Source: Streptomyces sp. CC228A
GTDB lineage: Bacteria > Actinomycetota > Actinomycetes > Streptomycetales > Streptomycetaceae
Length of the DNA: 64,000 bases
NCBI RefSeq assembly: GCF_021390935.1
Contig: NZ_JAJPUI010000003.1
Location: forward strand, 62,001 to 126,000
Direction: 5' to 3'
Part shown: piece after piece, positions 27,590 to 38,227 of the stretch
Numbering within the stretch: position 1 is the first letter of the stretch
Layout: each line of letters starts with the position of its first letter
Made by a program: the position numbers and the translations under genes
Notes under the pieces: generated by a model
What the model saw: the letters and a program-made list of their open reading frames with translations, nothing else
Told to the model about the DNA's origin: nothing
Database searches by the model: none

Positions 27590-29271
27590 ATGCGTACGTT
27601 CCGCATGCCCCCATCCCGGCGCTCCCTGCTCGGCGCCGGGCTCGCCGCCGCCGGTTCGGCGGCGCTCACCGCCTGCACGGGGCCCGACCGGGGCCGCCCC
27701 GGACCCGGGTCCGCCGGGGCCGGGCAGGCCCCGGCGGCTTCGTCGCGCCGGACGGGCCGGAGGTCAGGGCCGCCGAGGCGGCGCGCGGCTCCGGCCCCGT
27801 CCGCACCGTCCGGCTCACCGCGACGGCCGCGACCCTGGACCTCGGCGCCGGACGGACCGTCAGGTCCTGGGCGTACGGCGACGAGCTGCCCGGCAAGGAG
27901 GTGCGGGTCGCCGCGGGCGACACCCTGGCCCTGACCCTCACCAACCACCTGCCGCAGGCCACGTCGCTGCACTGGCACGGGCTGGCCCTGCGCAACGACA
28001 TGGACGGCGTGCCGGGCCTGACGCAGCGGGACGTCGCGCCCGGCGCGGAGTTCCCGTACCGCTTCACGGTGCCGCATCCGGGCACGTACTGGTTCCATCC
28101 GCACTCGGGCGCCCAGCTGGACCGGGGGCTGTACGCCCCGCTGGTCGTGGAGGACCCGAAGGAACCCCTGGCATACGACCGGGAGTGGGTGGTCGTCCTC
28201 GACGACTGGCTGGACGGTGTCGACGGGTCGACGCCCGACGCCGTGCTCGCCGAACTGCGCCGGGGCATGGGCGCGGGGCACGGGGGCCACGGCGGCGGGC
28301 ACGGGCCCGGCCACGGCGGCGGGCACGGGGACGCGGGGGCGGGCGCACCGCCGCCGTCGCCGTCCGGTACATCCGAAACATCCGGAACATCTGGTCCGTC
28401 CGTTCCGTCCGGTCCGTCCAGGGTGGTGATGGGCGCGGCCAGCGACCTCCTGGGGGGCGACGCCGGGGATGTGGCGTACCCGTACTACCTCGTCAACGGC
28501 CACGTCCCGGAAACGCCTTCGGAGTTCCGCGCCAAGCCGGGCGACCGGATCCGGCTGCGGATCGTCAACGCGGGCGGCGACACCGCGTTCCGGGTCGCGC
28601 TCGGCGGCCACCGCATGACGGTGACGCACACGGACGGCTTCCCCGTACGGCACGTGGAGACGGGCGCGCTGCTGGTGGGCATGGGCGAGCGGTACGACGT
28701 GCTGGTGACCGCAGGCGACGGGGTGTTTCCGCTGGTCGCCGCCGCCGAGGGGAAGGGGGCGACCGCTCTCGCCGTGCTGCGCACGGGTGCCGGTGCGGTG
28801 CCCGCGGCGTCCGTGCGGCCGGCGGAGCTGACCCGCGGGCCGGTGCTGACCGCGGACCGGCTCTCGGCGGACCCGTCCGTGGCCCTGCCGTCGCGGGAGC
28901 CCGACCGGACGATCAGGATCCGGCTCACCGGAGGCATGGCGGCGTACGACTGGGCGTTCGACGGCAAGCCGTACAGCGCGGACCGGCGGCATCCGGTGGA
29001 GGAGGGTGAGCGGGTCCGGCTGGTCTTCACGAACACGACGGCGATGTGGCATCCGCTGCACCTGCACGGCCACACGTTCGCCCTGGCCGGCAAGGCGGGC
29101 GGGCCCCGCAAGGACACGGCCGTGATCCTGCCGAAGGCGTCGCTAGCGGTGGACTTCGACGCGGACAACCCGGGCCTGTGGATGCTGCACTGCCACAACG
29201 TCTACCACGCGGAGGCCGGGATGATGACGGTGCTCGGCTACCGGCGCCGGACGGCCCCCGAAGGCTCCTGA
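27590..29271 (+). CDS. Multicopper oxidase, apparent frameshift after the signal peptide
   Basis: The ATG at 27590 opens a Tat-lipoprotein signal (SRRSLLGAG... LTACTG lipobox), but the mature enzyme continues in another frame from about 27730 (GGFVAPDGPEVRAAEAARG onward). The mature part has the copper motifs LHWHGLALRN, YWFHPHSG, WHPLHLHGHTF and MLHCHNVYHAEAGMM, so all four copper sites appear intact. A His/Gly-rich loop (GGHGGGHGPGHGGG) lies mid-protein. A one-base deletion, or two extra bases, between about 27640 and 27735 would explain the break: a sequencing slip or a true loss. The likely role is copper oxidation or laccase activity outside the membrane. Confidence 0.85.
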
Positions 29272-29325
29272 AGGGTGCGGGTCCTCCCGCGTTAGGGTGA
29301 GGTTTTCACTCGGGGGAGGGCCCGC

Positions 29326-30543
29326 ATGAGCATGTCCGAGCCGGACGACGACCCGTTCCGGAAGGTTTGGGCGCCGCCGTCGCCGTCGCCGCTGACCACG
29401 GAGGCCGGGGGCCGGGAGCAGCCGGGGGCGCCGGCGCGGCCCGCCGGGCCCGGTGCGGCTGACCGGCAGGGGCCTGCGGAGGAACCGGGACAGTCGCGCG
29501 ATCAGGGGCAGCGAACCGGGGCGCCGGGGCAGCCGGACCAGCCGGAGGCGCCGGGGCAGCCAGAGGCACCGGGCCAGCCAGAGATGCCGGACCAGCCGGA
29601 GGCGCAGGGCCAGCCGGGCTTCGTCGGTTTCGGTGCACCCGCCGGGCCGCCGTGGGCCGGGGCACCGGGCATGCCGGGCGCCCCCGGCCCGTACGGCATG
29701 CCGTTCCCGCCTCCGTACGCCGTCCCGCGCAACGGCTTCGGCACCGCCGGTCTCGTGCTGGGCATCGTGGGCCTGGTCTTCGGGGTGTTCCCCTTCGTCT
29801 TCGTGCTCGGCGGGGTGCTGGGGGTGCTGGCGCTGGTCTTCGGTCTGCTGGGGCGGGCGCGGGCCCGCCGCGGGGAGGCCACCAACCAGGGCATGGCGCT
29901 CGCGGGTGCGGTCCTCGGTGCCCTGGCGATCGCGGCCGCGATCACGTGGGGGGTGGTCATGGGGCTGCTGGTGTCGCACGTGCAGGAGGAGCTGGACGAG
30001 TTCGCCGAGCACGGCCCCTCGGCCTCCGCACCGGCGGTTCCGGGCGGCAGCGGGGACCGCGGCCCGGACGACGGGCTGGACGGCGGACCGGACGGCAGCA
30101 GCGCCGAGCCCGACACGAGCCACCCCGGCAGTGCGGAACCCCTCGCTTGGGGGCGGACCCACACGTACGCGGACGGCCTTGAGGTCACGGTCGGCAAGCC
30201 GGAGCGGTACACGCCGCCCGCGTACATGGCCGACTCCGTCCCCGAGGGCGCCGTCACCCTGCGCGTGAAGCTCGGCCTCGCCAACGGCGGCAAGGAGTCG
30301 GCGGACATCCGGCACGCGCTGCCCCTCCTCAAGGACGCCGACGGGAGCGAAGCGGAGCACGCCGGGAACTACAAGGACACCGGTCTGCGGATCATGGTCA
30401 AGGAGCGGCTGGCGCCCGGCGAGCGGGTCGACGGCACGTTCTCGTTCACGGTGCCGGCCGAGGCCGCGGGAACCCTGGAGGTGTCGCTCACCCCGTCCGT
30501 CTCGGTGTACGGGGAGACCCTCTGGAGGGGTCCCGGCGTGTGA
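29326..30543 (+). CDS. DUF4190 membrane protein with Pro/Gln-rich N-terminus
   Basis: A 405-residue protein. Residues 30-135 are Pro/Gly/Gln-rich with repeated EAPGQP-like units. Next come two to three transmembrane helices of the DUF4190 domain (about 139-215, GFGTAGLVLGIVGLVFG). The external C-terminal part (from about 270) is DUF4352-like, a possible immunoglobulin-type fold. GGGGGAGGG precedes the ATG. The function is unknown; a surface stress or cell-wall role is usual for such proteins but unproven. Confidence 0.8.
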   Translation: MSMSEPDDDPFRKVWAPPSPSPLTTEAGGREQPGAPARPAGPGAADRQGPAEEPGQSRDQGQRTGAPGQPDQPEAPGQPEAPGQPEMPDQPEAQGQPGFVGFGAPAGPPWAGAPGMPGAPGPYGMPFPPPYAVPRNGFGTAGLVLGIVGLVFGVFPFVFVLGGVLGVLALVFGLLGRARARRGEATNQGMALAGAVLGALAIAAAITWGVVMGLLVSHVQEELDEFAEHGPSASAPAVPGGSGDRGPDDGLDGGPDGSSAEPDTSHPGSAEPLAWGRTHTYADGLEVTVGKPERYTPPAYMADSVPEGAVTLRVKLGLANGGKESADIRHALPLLKDADGSEAEHAGNYKDTGLRIMVKERLAPGERVDGTFSFTVPAEAAGTLEVSLTPSVSVYGETLWRGPGV

Positions 30544-30730
30544 GCACCGGCACGGCCCCTGCCCCCTGCCTGCCGGCCGTGCGGAACGGGGCCCGGAGGC
30601 GGCACGCCGCACGGTCCCAGGCGTGCCGGTCCCGGCCGCGCGGTGCCCCGAGTGCGGTGGGGCGGGGAGCGGGGCGGCCCCTACCCTCCCGCAGGGACAT
30701 CGCGTCGGACTGACGATTACACTGGGCGGC

Positions 30731-32485
30731 GTGCCTCAACTTCGCCTCGCCCTGAATCAGATCGACTCCACCGTCGGCGACCTCGCCGGCAACGCGGAGT
30801 CGGTCGTCCACTGGACCCGGCACGCCGCCGAGCAGGGAGCGCACCTCGTCGCGTTCCCCGAGATGGTGCTGACCGGCTACCCCGTCGAGGACCTGGCCCT
30901 GCGGCCGTCGTTCGTGGAGGCGTCGCGGGCCGCGCTCCGCACGCTCGCCGAGCGGCTGGCCTCCGAGGACCTCGGCGAGGTGCCGGTGGTCGTCGGCTAC
31001 CTCGACCGCGCCGAGAAGGCCCAGCCGCGGTACGGCCAGCCGGCCGGCGCCCCGCAGAACGCCGCGGCGGTGCTGCACCGCGGGCAGGTGGTGCTCACCT
31101 TCGCCAAGCACCACCTGCCGAACTACGGGGTCTTCGACGAGTTCCGCTACTTCGTGCCCGGCGACACCCTGCCGGTCGTCCGGGTCCGCGGCGTCGACGT
31201 GGCGCTGGCGATCTGCGAGGACCTCTGGCAGGACGGCGGCCGGGTGCCCGCGGCGCGCAGCGCCGGCGCGGGGCTGCTGCTGTCGGTCAACGCCTCCCCG
31301 TACGAGCGGAACAAGGACGACACCCGGCTGGAGCTGGTCCGCAAGCGCGCCCAGGAGGCCGGCTGCACCACCGCCTACCTGGCCATGATCGGCGGGCAGG
31401 ACGAGCTGGTCTTCGACGGCGACACGATCGTCGTGGACGGGAACGGCGAGGTGATCGCGCGGGCGCCGCAGTTCGCGGAGGGCAGCGTCGTCCTGGACCT
31501 CGACCTGCCGGCGGCGGCCGCCGAGCCGGTCGAGGGCGTCGTGGACGACGGGATGCGCGTCGAGCGCGTCGTCCTGTCGGAGGAGCCGCTGCCCCCGTAC
31601 GAGCCGGAGCTGACCGGCGGCTACGCGGACCGGCTCGACGACGACGAGGAGATCTACACCGCGCTGGTGGTGGGCCTGCGGGCGTACGTCGCGAAGAACG
31701 GCTTCCGCTCGGTCCTGGTCGGCCTGTCCGGCGGTATCGACTCGGCGCTGGTCGCCGCGATCGCGTGCGACGCCCTGGGCGCCCAGCACGTGTACGGGGT
31801 GTCGATGCCGTCGAAGTACTCGTCCGAGCACTCCAAGGCGGACGCGGCGGAGCTGGCCCGCAGGACGGGGCTGCACCTGCGCACCGTGCCGATCGAGCCG
31901 ATGTTCGACGCGTACATGGGGTCGCTGGGGCTGACGGGGCTGGCGGAGGAGAACCTGCAGTCCCGGCTGCGCGGCACGCTGCTGATGGCGCTGTCCAACC
32001 AGGAGGGCCACATCGTGCTCGCGCCGGGCAACAAGTCCGAGCTCGCGGTGGGCTACTCGACGCTGTACGGCGACTCGGTGGGCGCGTACGGCCCGATCAA
32101 GGACGTGTACAAGTCGCAGGTCTTCCGGCTGGCCAAGTGGCGCAACCGGGCTGCGGAGGAGCGCGGGCAGACCCCGCCGATCCCGGAGAACTCCATCGTG
32201 AAGCCGCCGAGCGCGGAGCTGCGCCCGGGACAGGTCGACACGGACTCCCTGCCGGACTACGACGTGCTCGACCGGATCCTGGAGCTGTACGTCGACCAGG
32301 ACCAGGGCCTGGAGGCCATCGTGGCGGCGGGCTTCGACGCGGAACTGGTGGCGCGGACGCTGCGGATGGTGGACGCGGCCGAGTACAAGCGGCGCCAGTA
32401 CCCGCCGGGCACCAAGATCTCCGCGAAGGGCTTCGGCAAGGACCGGCGCCTGCCGATCACGAACCGCTGGCGCGAGACCGGCTGA
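30731..32485 (+). CDS. nadE: Glutamine-dependent NAD+ synthetase NadE
   Basis: A 584-residue enzyme making NAD+ from deamido-NAD+, ATP and glutamine. The N-terminal nitrilase-type glutaminase has Glu44 (FPEM), the catalytic Lys (FAKHHLPNYGVF) and Cys (ICEDLW). The C-terminal synthetase has the P-loop SGGIDSALVAAI. The GTG at 30731 has TACACT seven bases upstream, suggesting a leaderless message. Length and domain order match actinobacterial NadE. Confidence 0.97.
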   Translation: MPQLRLALNQIDSTVGDLAGNAESVVHWTRHAAEQGAHLVAFPEMVLTGYPVEDLALRPSFVEASRAALRTLAERLASEDLGEVPVVVGYLDRAEKAQPRYGQPAGAPQNAAAVLHRGQVVLTFAKHHLPNYGVFDEFRYFVPGDTLPVVRVRGVDVALAICEDLWQDGGRVPAARSAGAGLLLSVNASPYERNKDDTRLELVRKRAQEAGCTTAYLAMIGGQDELVFDGDTIVVDGNGEVIARAPQFAEGSVVLDLDLPAAAAEPVEGVVDDGMRVERVVLSEEPLPPYEPELTGGYADRLDDDEEIYTALVVGLRAYVAKNGFRSVLVGLSGGIDSALVAAIACDALGAQHVYGVSMPSKYSSEHSKADAAELARRTGLHLRTVPIEPMFDAYMGSLGLTGLAEENLQSRLRGTLLMALSNQEGHIVLAPGNKSELAVGYSTLYGDSVGAYGPIKDVYKSQVFRLAKWRNRAAEERGQTPPIPENSIVKPPSAELRPGQVDTDSLPDYDVLDRILELYVDQDQGLEAIVAAGFDAELVARTLRMVDAAEYKRRQYPPGTKISAKGFGKDRRLPITNRWRETG

Positions 32486-32488
32486 CGC

Positions 32489-32580
32489 CCGGACGAGGGG
32501 GCTTCCCGGATGGGGAGCCCGGATGAGGGGGCTTCCCGGATCGGTGGCCCCGGATGAGGGGGCTTCCCGGATCGGTGGCC
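32489..32580. repeat. Three tandem 31-bp repeats downstream of nadE
   Basis: The unit CCCGGATGAGGGGGCTTCCC occurs three times with a period near 31 bp, the last two copies nearly identical. The remainder of the 332-bp gap to 32817 is GC-rich with no gene recognised. Confidence 0.75.
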
Positions 32581-32817
32581 CCCTCACGCCGTCCGCGGCC
32601 GCGGAGCGCCCACCGGTGCGGAGGCGTCCGGGAGCTGCCGCCGCCCTCGCGGCGGCAGCGGTCCGCCGCCCCGGCCCTCCGGCGCGGTGCAGGGCCGGGC
32701 CCTCCCCGCCCCCGCCGCGCCGGGCCGGGCCGGGCCGCCGCAACGGGTCGCCTCGCCTGGCCGCCGAGCAGGGCCGCCGCGCCGCTGCCGCGCCGAGCGG
32801 GCACGCCGCCGCTGCCG

Positions 32818-33843
32818 TCAGAGCGTGACCCTCGCCGCGATCGGCAGGTGGTCGCTCGGGGTGCGGGGCAGGGACCAGGAGGCGACCGGTTCCACGCCCT
32901 TGACGAGGATCTGGTCGATACGGGCCATGGGGAAGGCGGCCGGCCAGCTGAAGCCCATGCCGTCGCCCGCCGCCCCCTGCGTGGAGCGCATCTGCGAGGT
33001 GACGGCCCGCAGGGCGCGGTCGTTCATCGTGCCGTTGAGGTCGCCGAGCAGGATCACCCGCCGGTTGGGCTCCCGCGCGATGGCCTCGCCGAGCTCGTCG
33101 GCGCTGGCGTCCCGCTGGCTGGCGGTGAACCCGGCCTTCAACTTGACCCGCACCGACGGCAGGTGCGCCACGTACACGGCGACGTCGCCCCGCGGGGAGG
33201 CCACCGTGGCGCGCATGGCCCGGGTCCAGCCCATGCGGATGTCGACCGGGCGGCTGTCAGCCACGGGGTGCTTGCTCCACACGCCGACGGTGCCCTGCAC
33301 CGAGTGGTACGGGTACGCGTCGGCCAGCGCCCGCTCGTACACGGGCACCATCGACGCCTTGAGCTCCACCAGGGCCACCACGTCGGCGCCGGACCCGGCG
33401 ACCGTGTCGGCGGTGCCCTGGGGGTCCGGGTTGTCGGCGTTGACGTTGTGGGACACGACCGTCAGGTCGCCGCCGTCGCCGGCCTTGTCCGTCACCAGCC
33501 CGCCGAAGGCGTTGGCCCACACCAGCGCCGGGACGAGCGCCGCGACCACCGCGGTGGCGGAGCGGCGCAGCACGGCCAGCACGAGCAGGACGGGCACGAG
33601 GAGCCCGAACCACGGCAGGAACGTCTCCGTGAGGCTGCCCAGGTTGCCGACCGCGTTGGGGATGTGCGCGTGCAGCGCCATGAGGAGGGCGAGCAGCACC
33701 GAGCAGACGGCGAGGACGACACCGCGGCGCCAGAGGCCCGGGTCGCCGCGCAGGCGGTCGGCCAGCGACCGCGACCGGGTCTGCGGGCGCCGCGGCTCCG
33801 CCGCCCCGTCCCGGTCCTGGTCATGTCGTCCGCCCCACGCCAT
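32818..33843 (-). CDS. Endonuclease/exonuclease/phosphatase-family membrane protein
   Basis: A 341-residue protein with a basic N-terminus, three hydrophobic helices (about 38-115) and an external EEP-fold domain with SHNVNADN, VVALVELKA, HLPSVRVK, LLGDLNGTMNDR and SDHLPIAARV, which include the catalytic Asp/His residues. It may act on phospholipids, nucleotides or DNA outside the cell. The ATG at 33843 is preceded by GAGGG. Confidence 0.88.
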   Translation of the reverse strand: MAWGGRHDQDRDGAAEPRRPQTRSRSLADRLRGDPGLWRRGVVLAVCSVLLALLMALHAHIPNAVGNLGSLTETFLPWFGLLVPVLLVLAVLRRSATAVVAALVPALVWANAFGGLVTDKAGDGGDLTVVSHNVNADNPDPQGTADTVAGSGADVVALVELKASMVPVYERALADAYPYHSVQGTVGVWSKHPVADSRPVDIRMGWTRAMRATVASPRGDVAVYVAHLPSVRVKLKAGFTASQRDASADELGEAIAREPNRRVILLGDLNGTMNDRALRAVTSQMRSTQGAAGDGMGFSWPAAFPMARIDQILVKGVEPVASWSLPRTPSDHLPIAARVTL

Positions 33844-34061
33844 CCTGCCGCCCTCACGTGCTGTGCTGCCTGTCCCGTCCCGGTCACGACAGTAGGCGAT
33901 CACGGAACGGCCGTACGGCCACGAGGACGAGCCGGGGCGGGGACGAGTTCCTGAGGGTGCGGCCGGAGCGCGGGTTGTGACAGAACCCGCACACTTCTGG
34001 CCAGGGGTTTTCCTGCTCTTCACGCGTGCCGTGCACCGCGCGGGCGGTACGGCGGCGGGTG

Positions 34062-35777
34062 TCAGGGCGTCCGCACCGCCCGGGGGCGGTCCTCCCCGCC
34101 GACGCGGGGCGGACGGTCCCGGCCGCCGCCGGGGCGTGCGGGGCGGCCCGGCAGGAACAGGGCGACGACCGCCGCCCCGGCCGCCGCGACGGCCGCCGAG
34201 CACAGCGCCGTCACGTGCATGCCGTGCAGGAAAGCGGCGTGGGCGGGCGCCACCAGGGCCTCCCCCGCCGCGCCCAGCCGGTCCGCCGCGGCGAGCGTCG
34301 CCTCGACGGACTCCCCCGCCGCCGCGCGGTCCCCCGGCGGCAGCATGCCGAGGTGCCCCTCGATGCGGCTCCGGTAGGCGGCGGACAGCACCGAGCCGAG
34401 CACGGCCACCCCGAGGGCGCCGCCGACCTGCCGGAACGTGTTGTTGACCGCGGAGCCGGAGCCGGCCTTCTCCCGGGGGAGCGACTGCATCACGGTGACC
34501 GTCACCGGCGGCATGACGTGGGCCATGCCGGTGCCCTGCGCGAACAGCACCAGTTCGACCGCCCAGATCGGCGTCGCGTCGTCGAAGGCGGTGAACGCGG
34601 CCATGCAGGCCGCCACCAGCAGCAGCCCGGCGGCGCACACCGCCCGGGCCCCGAACCGCCGCACCACCAGCCGCGACCGCGGTGCGAACACCAGTTGCGT
34701 CACCGCCAGCGGCAGCAGCAGCAGTCCCGTCTCCAGCGGGGTGAAGCCGCGCACGCTCTGCAGGTAGAACGCGGTGAAGAAGGTCACGCCCATCAGCGCG
34801 AAGAAGACCAGCGCGATGCCGCAGACGGCGGCGGAGAACGCCGGGACGCGGAACCACCCCATGTCGAGGGCCGGGTGCGCGGTGCGCCGCTCGTGCAGCA
34901 CGAAACCGGTCAGCACCAGCAGTCCTCCCGCGACGGGCAGCACCACGCCCCAGTCCGTGAAGTCGGCCTGCTCGCCGCCGCGGATGATGCCGTACACCAG
35001 CAGCACGAGGCCGACGACGGACAGCGCGACCCCGCCCGGGTCGAGGCGGCCGGGCGCCGGGTCGCGGGACTCCGGGACCACCAGCGCGGTGGCCGCCAGG
35101 GACACCGCCACCACCGGCACGTTCACCAGGAAGATGGAGCCCCACCAGAAGTGTTCGAGCAGCAGCCCGCCGGTGACCGGGCCGACCGCGATGGCCACAC
35201 CGACCGCGCCCACCCAGATGCCGATGGCCCGCGGCTGCTCGTCCCGTTCGAAGACGTTCATCAGGACGGCGAGCGTGGCCGGCATCACGAAGGCCGCGCC
35301 GAGACCCATGACCGCGCGCCACACGACCAGTTCGACCGGCGAGTCCGACAGTGCGGCCAGCGCCGAGGCGACACCGAAGAGTGCGGTGCCGCAGAGCAGG
35401 ACCCGGCGGCGGCCCAGCCGGTCGCCGAGCAGCCCGGCGGTGAACAGCAGCCCGGCGAAGACCAGGGCGTACGCGTTGATCGCCCACTCCAGCTGCCCCT
35501 GGCTGGCGCCGAGGCCCGCGGGCGGGGGGAGCGCGATGGTCTTCACGGCCACGTTCAGGATGGAGTTGTCCAGCACCACGATCAGCAGGCTGAGCATGAG
35601 CACACCGAGCACCGCCCAGCGCCTGCGGTGCACGTCCGGGGGGACGGCGGGGCGGGGCCCGGACGCGGGCGCGGGCGCGGGCTCGGGGGCGGCGGGGCGC
35701 CGGTGGACGGGGGCATGCCTCGACCGTAGGGAGGCCGCGGTGCGGCGTCGTCCCGCGCTACTCCATTCGCCCCACAC
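34062..35777 (-). CDS. MFS drug exporter, DHA2 (14-TM, EmrB/QacA) family
   Basis: A 571-residue transporter with about 14 transmembrane segments. Motif A ([16 protein letters not shown]) and an antiporter-type motif C region ([14 protein letters not shown]) are present. It probably exports hydrophobic compounds with proton antiport. No TetR regulator is adjacent. The start is uncertain: GTG 35777 has GGCGGGA upstream, but the first 50 residues are Pro/Arg-rich, and an internal GTG before HRRRWAVLG would also give a full transporter. Confidence 0.88.
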   Translation of the reverse strand: MWGEWSSAGRRRTAASLRSRHAPVHRRPAAPEPAPAPASGPRPAVPPDVHRRRWAVLGVLMLSLLIVVLDNSILNVAVKTIALPPPAGLGASQGQLEWAINAYALVFAGLLFTAGLLGDRLGRRRVLLCGTALFGVASALAALSDSPVELVVWRAVMGLGAAFVMPATLAVLMNVFERDEQPRAIGIWVGAVGVAIAVGPVTGGLLLEHFWWGSIFLVNVPVVAVSLAATALVVPESRDPAPGRLDPGGVALSVVGLVLLVYGIIRGGEQADFTDWGVVLPVAGGLLVLTGFVLHERRTAHPALDMGWFRVPAFSAAVCGIALVFFALMGVTFFTAFYLQSVRGFTPLETGLLLLPLAVTQLVFAPRSRLVVRRFGARAVCAAGLLLVAACMAAFTAFDDATPIWAVELVLFAQGTGMAHVMPPVTVTVMQSLPREKAGSGSAVNNTFRQVGGALGVAVLGSVLSAAYRSRIEGHLGMLPPGDRAAAGESVEATLAAADRLGAAGEALVAPAHAAFLHGMHVTALCSAAVAAAGAAVVALFLPGRPARPGGGRDRPPRVGGEDRPRAVRTP

Positions 35778-35967
35778 GCCGTCCCGCCGGCCTCCCGCCC
35801 GCCTCCCGCCGGTGTCCCGGTGCCGGCCGGCCCGGATCCGGGGCGGCGCCGCGGAGGCTCGTCCACCAGTTCGCCGGGCGACTTCCGCCGCGCGGCACGT
35901 AGTGCCACCATGGATGTGGTCTGGGGACGCCGTCAGGGCGCCTCAAGATGACGAAGGAGCCGTTCCA

Positions 35968-36846
35968 ATGACGCTTCAGCCTGCCCGCGAGCAGACCGGC
36001 GACAGCAGCGGGGCCAAGCACCCCAAGGCGCTGTACGGCGGCAAGGGCACGCGCCGCATCACCGTCCACGACATCGCCTCCGCCAAGGAGCGGGGCGAGA
36101 AGTGGCCCATGCTCACCGCGTACGACGCGATGACGGCGTCCGTCTTCGACGAGGCCGGGATCCCGGTGCTGCTCGTCGGCGACTCCATGGGCAACTGCCA
36201 CCTCGGCTACGACACCACCGTGCCGGTCACGCTCGACGAGGTCGCCATCCTGTCCGCCGCCGTCGTGCGGGGCACCCGGCGCGCCATGGTCGTCGGCGAC
36301 CTGCCGTTCGGCTCGTACCAGGAGGGCCCCGTGCAGGCCCTGCGGTCGGCGACCCGGCTGGTGAAGGAGGCCGGGGTGGGCGCGGTCAAGCTGGAGGGCG
36401 GCGAGCGCTCGCTGCCCCAGACGCGGATGCTGGTCGACGCCGGCATCCCGGTGATGTCCCACCTCGGCCTGACGCCGCAGTCCGTGAACACCATGGGCTA
36501 CCGGGTGCAGGGCCGCGGCGACGAGGACGCCCACCGGCTGCTGCGGGACGCCAAGGCGGCGCAGGACGCCGGCGCGTTCGCGGTGGTGCTGGAGCTCGTG
36601 CCGGCCGAGCTGGCCGCCGAGGTGACGCGGTCGCTGCACATCCCGACCATCGGCATCGGCGCGGGCGGGGGCACCGACGCGCAGGTCCTGGTGTGGACCG
36701 ACATGGCCGGCATGACCGGCGGCAGGGTGCCGCGCTTCACCAAGCAGTACGCGGACCTCCGCAGGACCCTCGGCGACGCCGCGCAGGCGTTCGCGGAGGA
36801 CGTCGCGGGCGGGGCCTTCCCCGCGGAGGAGCACACCTTCCACTGA
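35968..36846 (+). CDS. panB: 3-Methyl-2-oxobutanoate hydroxymethyltransferase PanB
   Basis: A 292-residue enzyme making ketopantoate from 2-oxoisovalerate and methylene-tetrahydrofolate, the first step of pantothenate synthesis. Signatures are TAYDAMTASVFDEAG, VGDSMGNCHLGYDTT (Mg-binding Asp), KLEGGE and PTIGIGAGGGTDAQVLV. AAGGAG lies ahead of the ATG. A short N-terminal extension is typical of Streptomyces. Confidence 0.97.
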   Translation: MTLQPAREQTGDSSGAKHPKALYGGKGTRRITVHDIASAKERGEKWPMLTAYDAMTASVFDEAGIPVLLVGDSMGNCHLGYDTTVPVTLDEVAILSAAVVRGTRRAMVVGDLPFGSYQEGPVQALRSATRLVKEAGVGAVKLEGGERSLPQTRMLVDAGIPVMSHLGLTPQSVNTMGYRVQGRGDEDAHRLLRDAKAAQDAGAFAVVLELVPAELAAEVTRSLHIPTIGIGAGGGTDAQVLVWTDMAGMTGGRVPRFTKQYADLRRTLGDAAQAFAEDVAGGAFPAEEHTFH

Positions 36847-36884
36847 CCTCCGCCCCCGCGCCCACCGACCACTGCGGCACGGAC

Positions 36885-36920
36885 GACAGCCCGCCGATCT
36901 TCCCCCGTCGGCGGGCTGTC
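36885..36920 (+). terminator. Terminator after panB
   Basis: A perfect 13-bp stem GACAGCCCGCCGA/TCGGCGGGCTGTC with a ten-base pyrimidine-rich loop, 38 bp after the panB stop. Confidence 0.85.
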
Positions 36921-37002
36921 GGGCGTCCGCGGCCGGGTGCCCTGTACGGTCGACCGGGTCCGCGGACCGCGGACCCGGCACCCGAGGACGAGGAGCCCGC
37001 CC

Positions 37003-37827
37003 ATGACATCCGCCGCCTTCCGCCGCGACCGCGAGGGCCACGGGCGCGTCAGCCCGGTCTTCCTCGGCATCGCGGCGGTGACCGCGGTCACCGGCGGGGC
37101 GGTGTGGACGGGGTTCGCGGCCCTTCCCGGGCTGGCGGTGTTCCTCTTCGTGACGTCGGCGTGGATCGTCTCGCTGTGCCTGCACGAGTACGCGCACGCC
37201 AGGACGGCCCTGCACGGCGGGGACCTGACGGTGGGGGCGAAGGGCTATCTGACGCTGAACCCGCTCACGTACACGCACCCCCTGCTGAGCATCGTGCTGC
37301 CGGTGGTGTTCGTGATCATGGGGGGTATCGGCCTGCCGGGCGGCGCGGTCTTCATCGAGCGGGACCGGATCCGCGGCCGCTGGAAGCACAGCGCGGTCTC
37401 GGCGGCGGGACCCGCGGTGAACGTGGTGCTGGCGGTGGTGTGCACGGCGCCGTTCTGGCTGGGGGGTGCGGACGCGATGCCGGCCGGGTTCCGCTTCGCG
37501 CTGGCGTTCCTCGCGCTGCTCCAGGTGGGGGCGGCGCTGCTGAACCTGCTGCCGGTGCCGGGCCTGGACGGGTACGGCGTCGTGGAGCCGTGGCTGTCGG
37601 ACCGGGTGCGGCGCCAGGTGGAGCCGTTCGCGCCGTTCGGTCTGATCGCCGTGTTCGTCCTGCTCTTCGAGCCGAGCGTGAACCAGGCGTTCTTCGGGCT
37701 GGTCGACGGTGTCCTGGAGGGTTTGGGCGTCGCCGGGACCGACACGTACTGCGGCTGGGGCGCCTACCGGTTCTGGGAGGACGCCGACGCGCTCTGCGCG
37801 GCAGCGGCGGCTGCGCCCGCCCGGTGA
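37003..37827 (+). CDS. Site-2 protease (M50) family membrane protein
   Basis: A 274-residue intramembrane metalloprotease-like protein with five to six hydrophobic segments. The HExxH site is LHEYAHA (about residues 66-70), and the distal Asp motif is LLPVPGLDGYGV. This is the short, PDZ-less actinobacterial class. The substrate is unknown. It converges with the small gene at 37832 with only four bases between stops. Confidence 0.9.
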   Translation: MTSAAFRRDREGHGRVSPVFLGIAAVTAVTGGAVWTGFAALPGLAVFLFVTSAWIVSLCLHEYAHARTALHGGDLTVGAKGYLTLNPLTYTHPLLSIVLPVVFVIMGGIGLPGGAVFIERDRIRGRWKHSAVSAAGPAVNVVLAVVCTAPFWLGGADAMPAGFRFALAFLALLQVGAALLNLLPVPGLDGYGVVEPWLSDRVRRQVEPFAPFGLIAVFVLLFEPSVNQAFFGLVDGVLEGLGVAGTDTYCGWGAYRFWEDADALCAAAAAAPAR

Positions 37828-37831
37828 CCGG

Positions 37832-38002
37832 TCAGCCCGCGGTCTGCCGGTCCCGGCGCCAGTAGTACCAGCACATGTTGGACGACACACCGGCCAGCAG
37901 GACCCAGACGACGCCGAGCCACATGCCCTGGACGAAGGAGACCACGGCCGCGGAGGTGGCGAGCACGCAGACGACGAGGCTGTAGAGCGCGAGGCGGGAC
38001 AT
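37832..38002 (-). CDS. Small two-helix membrane protein
   Basis: A 56-residue protein made of two hydrophobic helices (about 5-23 and 27-45), ending in WYYWRRDRQTAG. AGGAG precedes the ATG at 38002. This type is widespread among Streptomyces and its function is unknown. Confidence 0.7.
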   Translation of the reverse strand: MSRLALYSLVVCVLATSAAVVSFVQGMWLGVVWVLLAGVSSNMCWYYWRRDRQTAG

Positions 38003-38227
38003 GGGGGTCGGCTCCTGTCCGGGGTGGGCTGGCGGTGGTGCCCGTCCAGTGTCCCCCATGGCCGCCGGTGCCCCGCGTCAGGGCACGGCCCCGCGCGACG
38101 CACCGCCCGGCCCCGCGCCGCTCCGCGCCCGGGGCGGGGCGGCGGCCGGGCGGTGCGGCGGTCGGGCGGGGCAGCGGCGGGGCGGCGGCCGGGCGGGGAC
38201 GAGCCGGAGCAGGGCGGGCTCGGGCCC

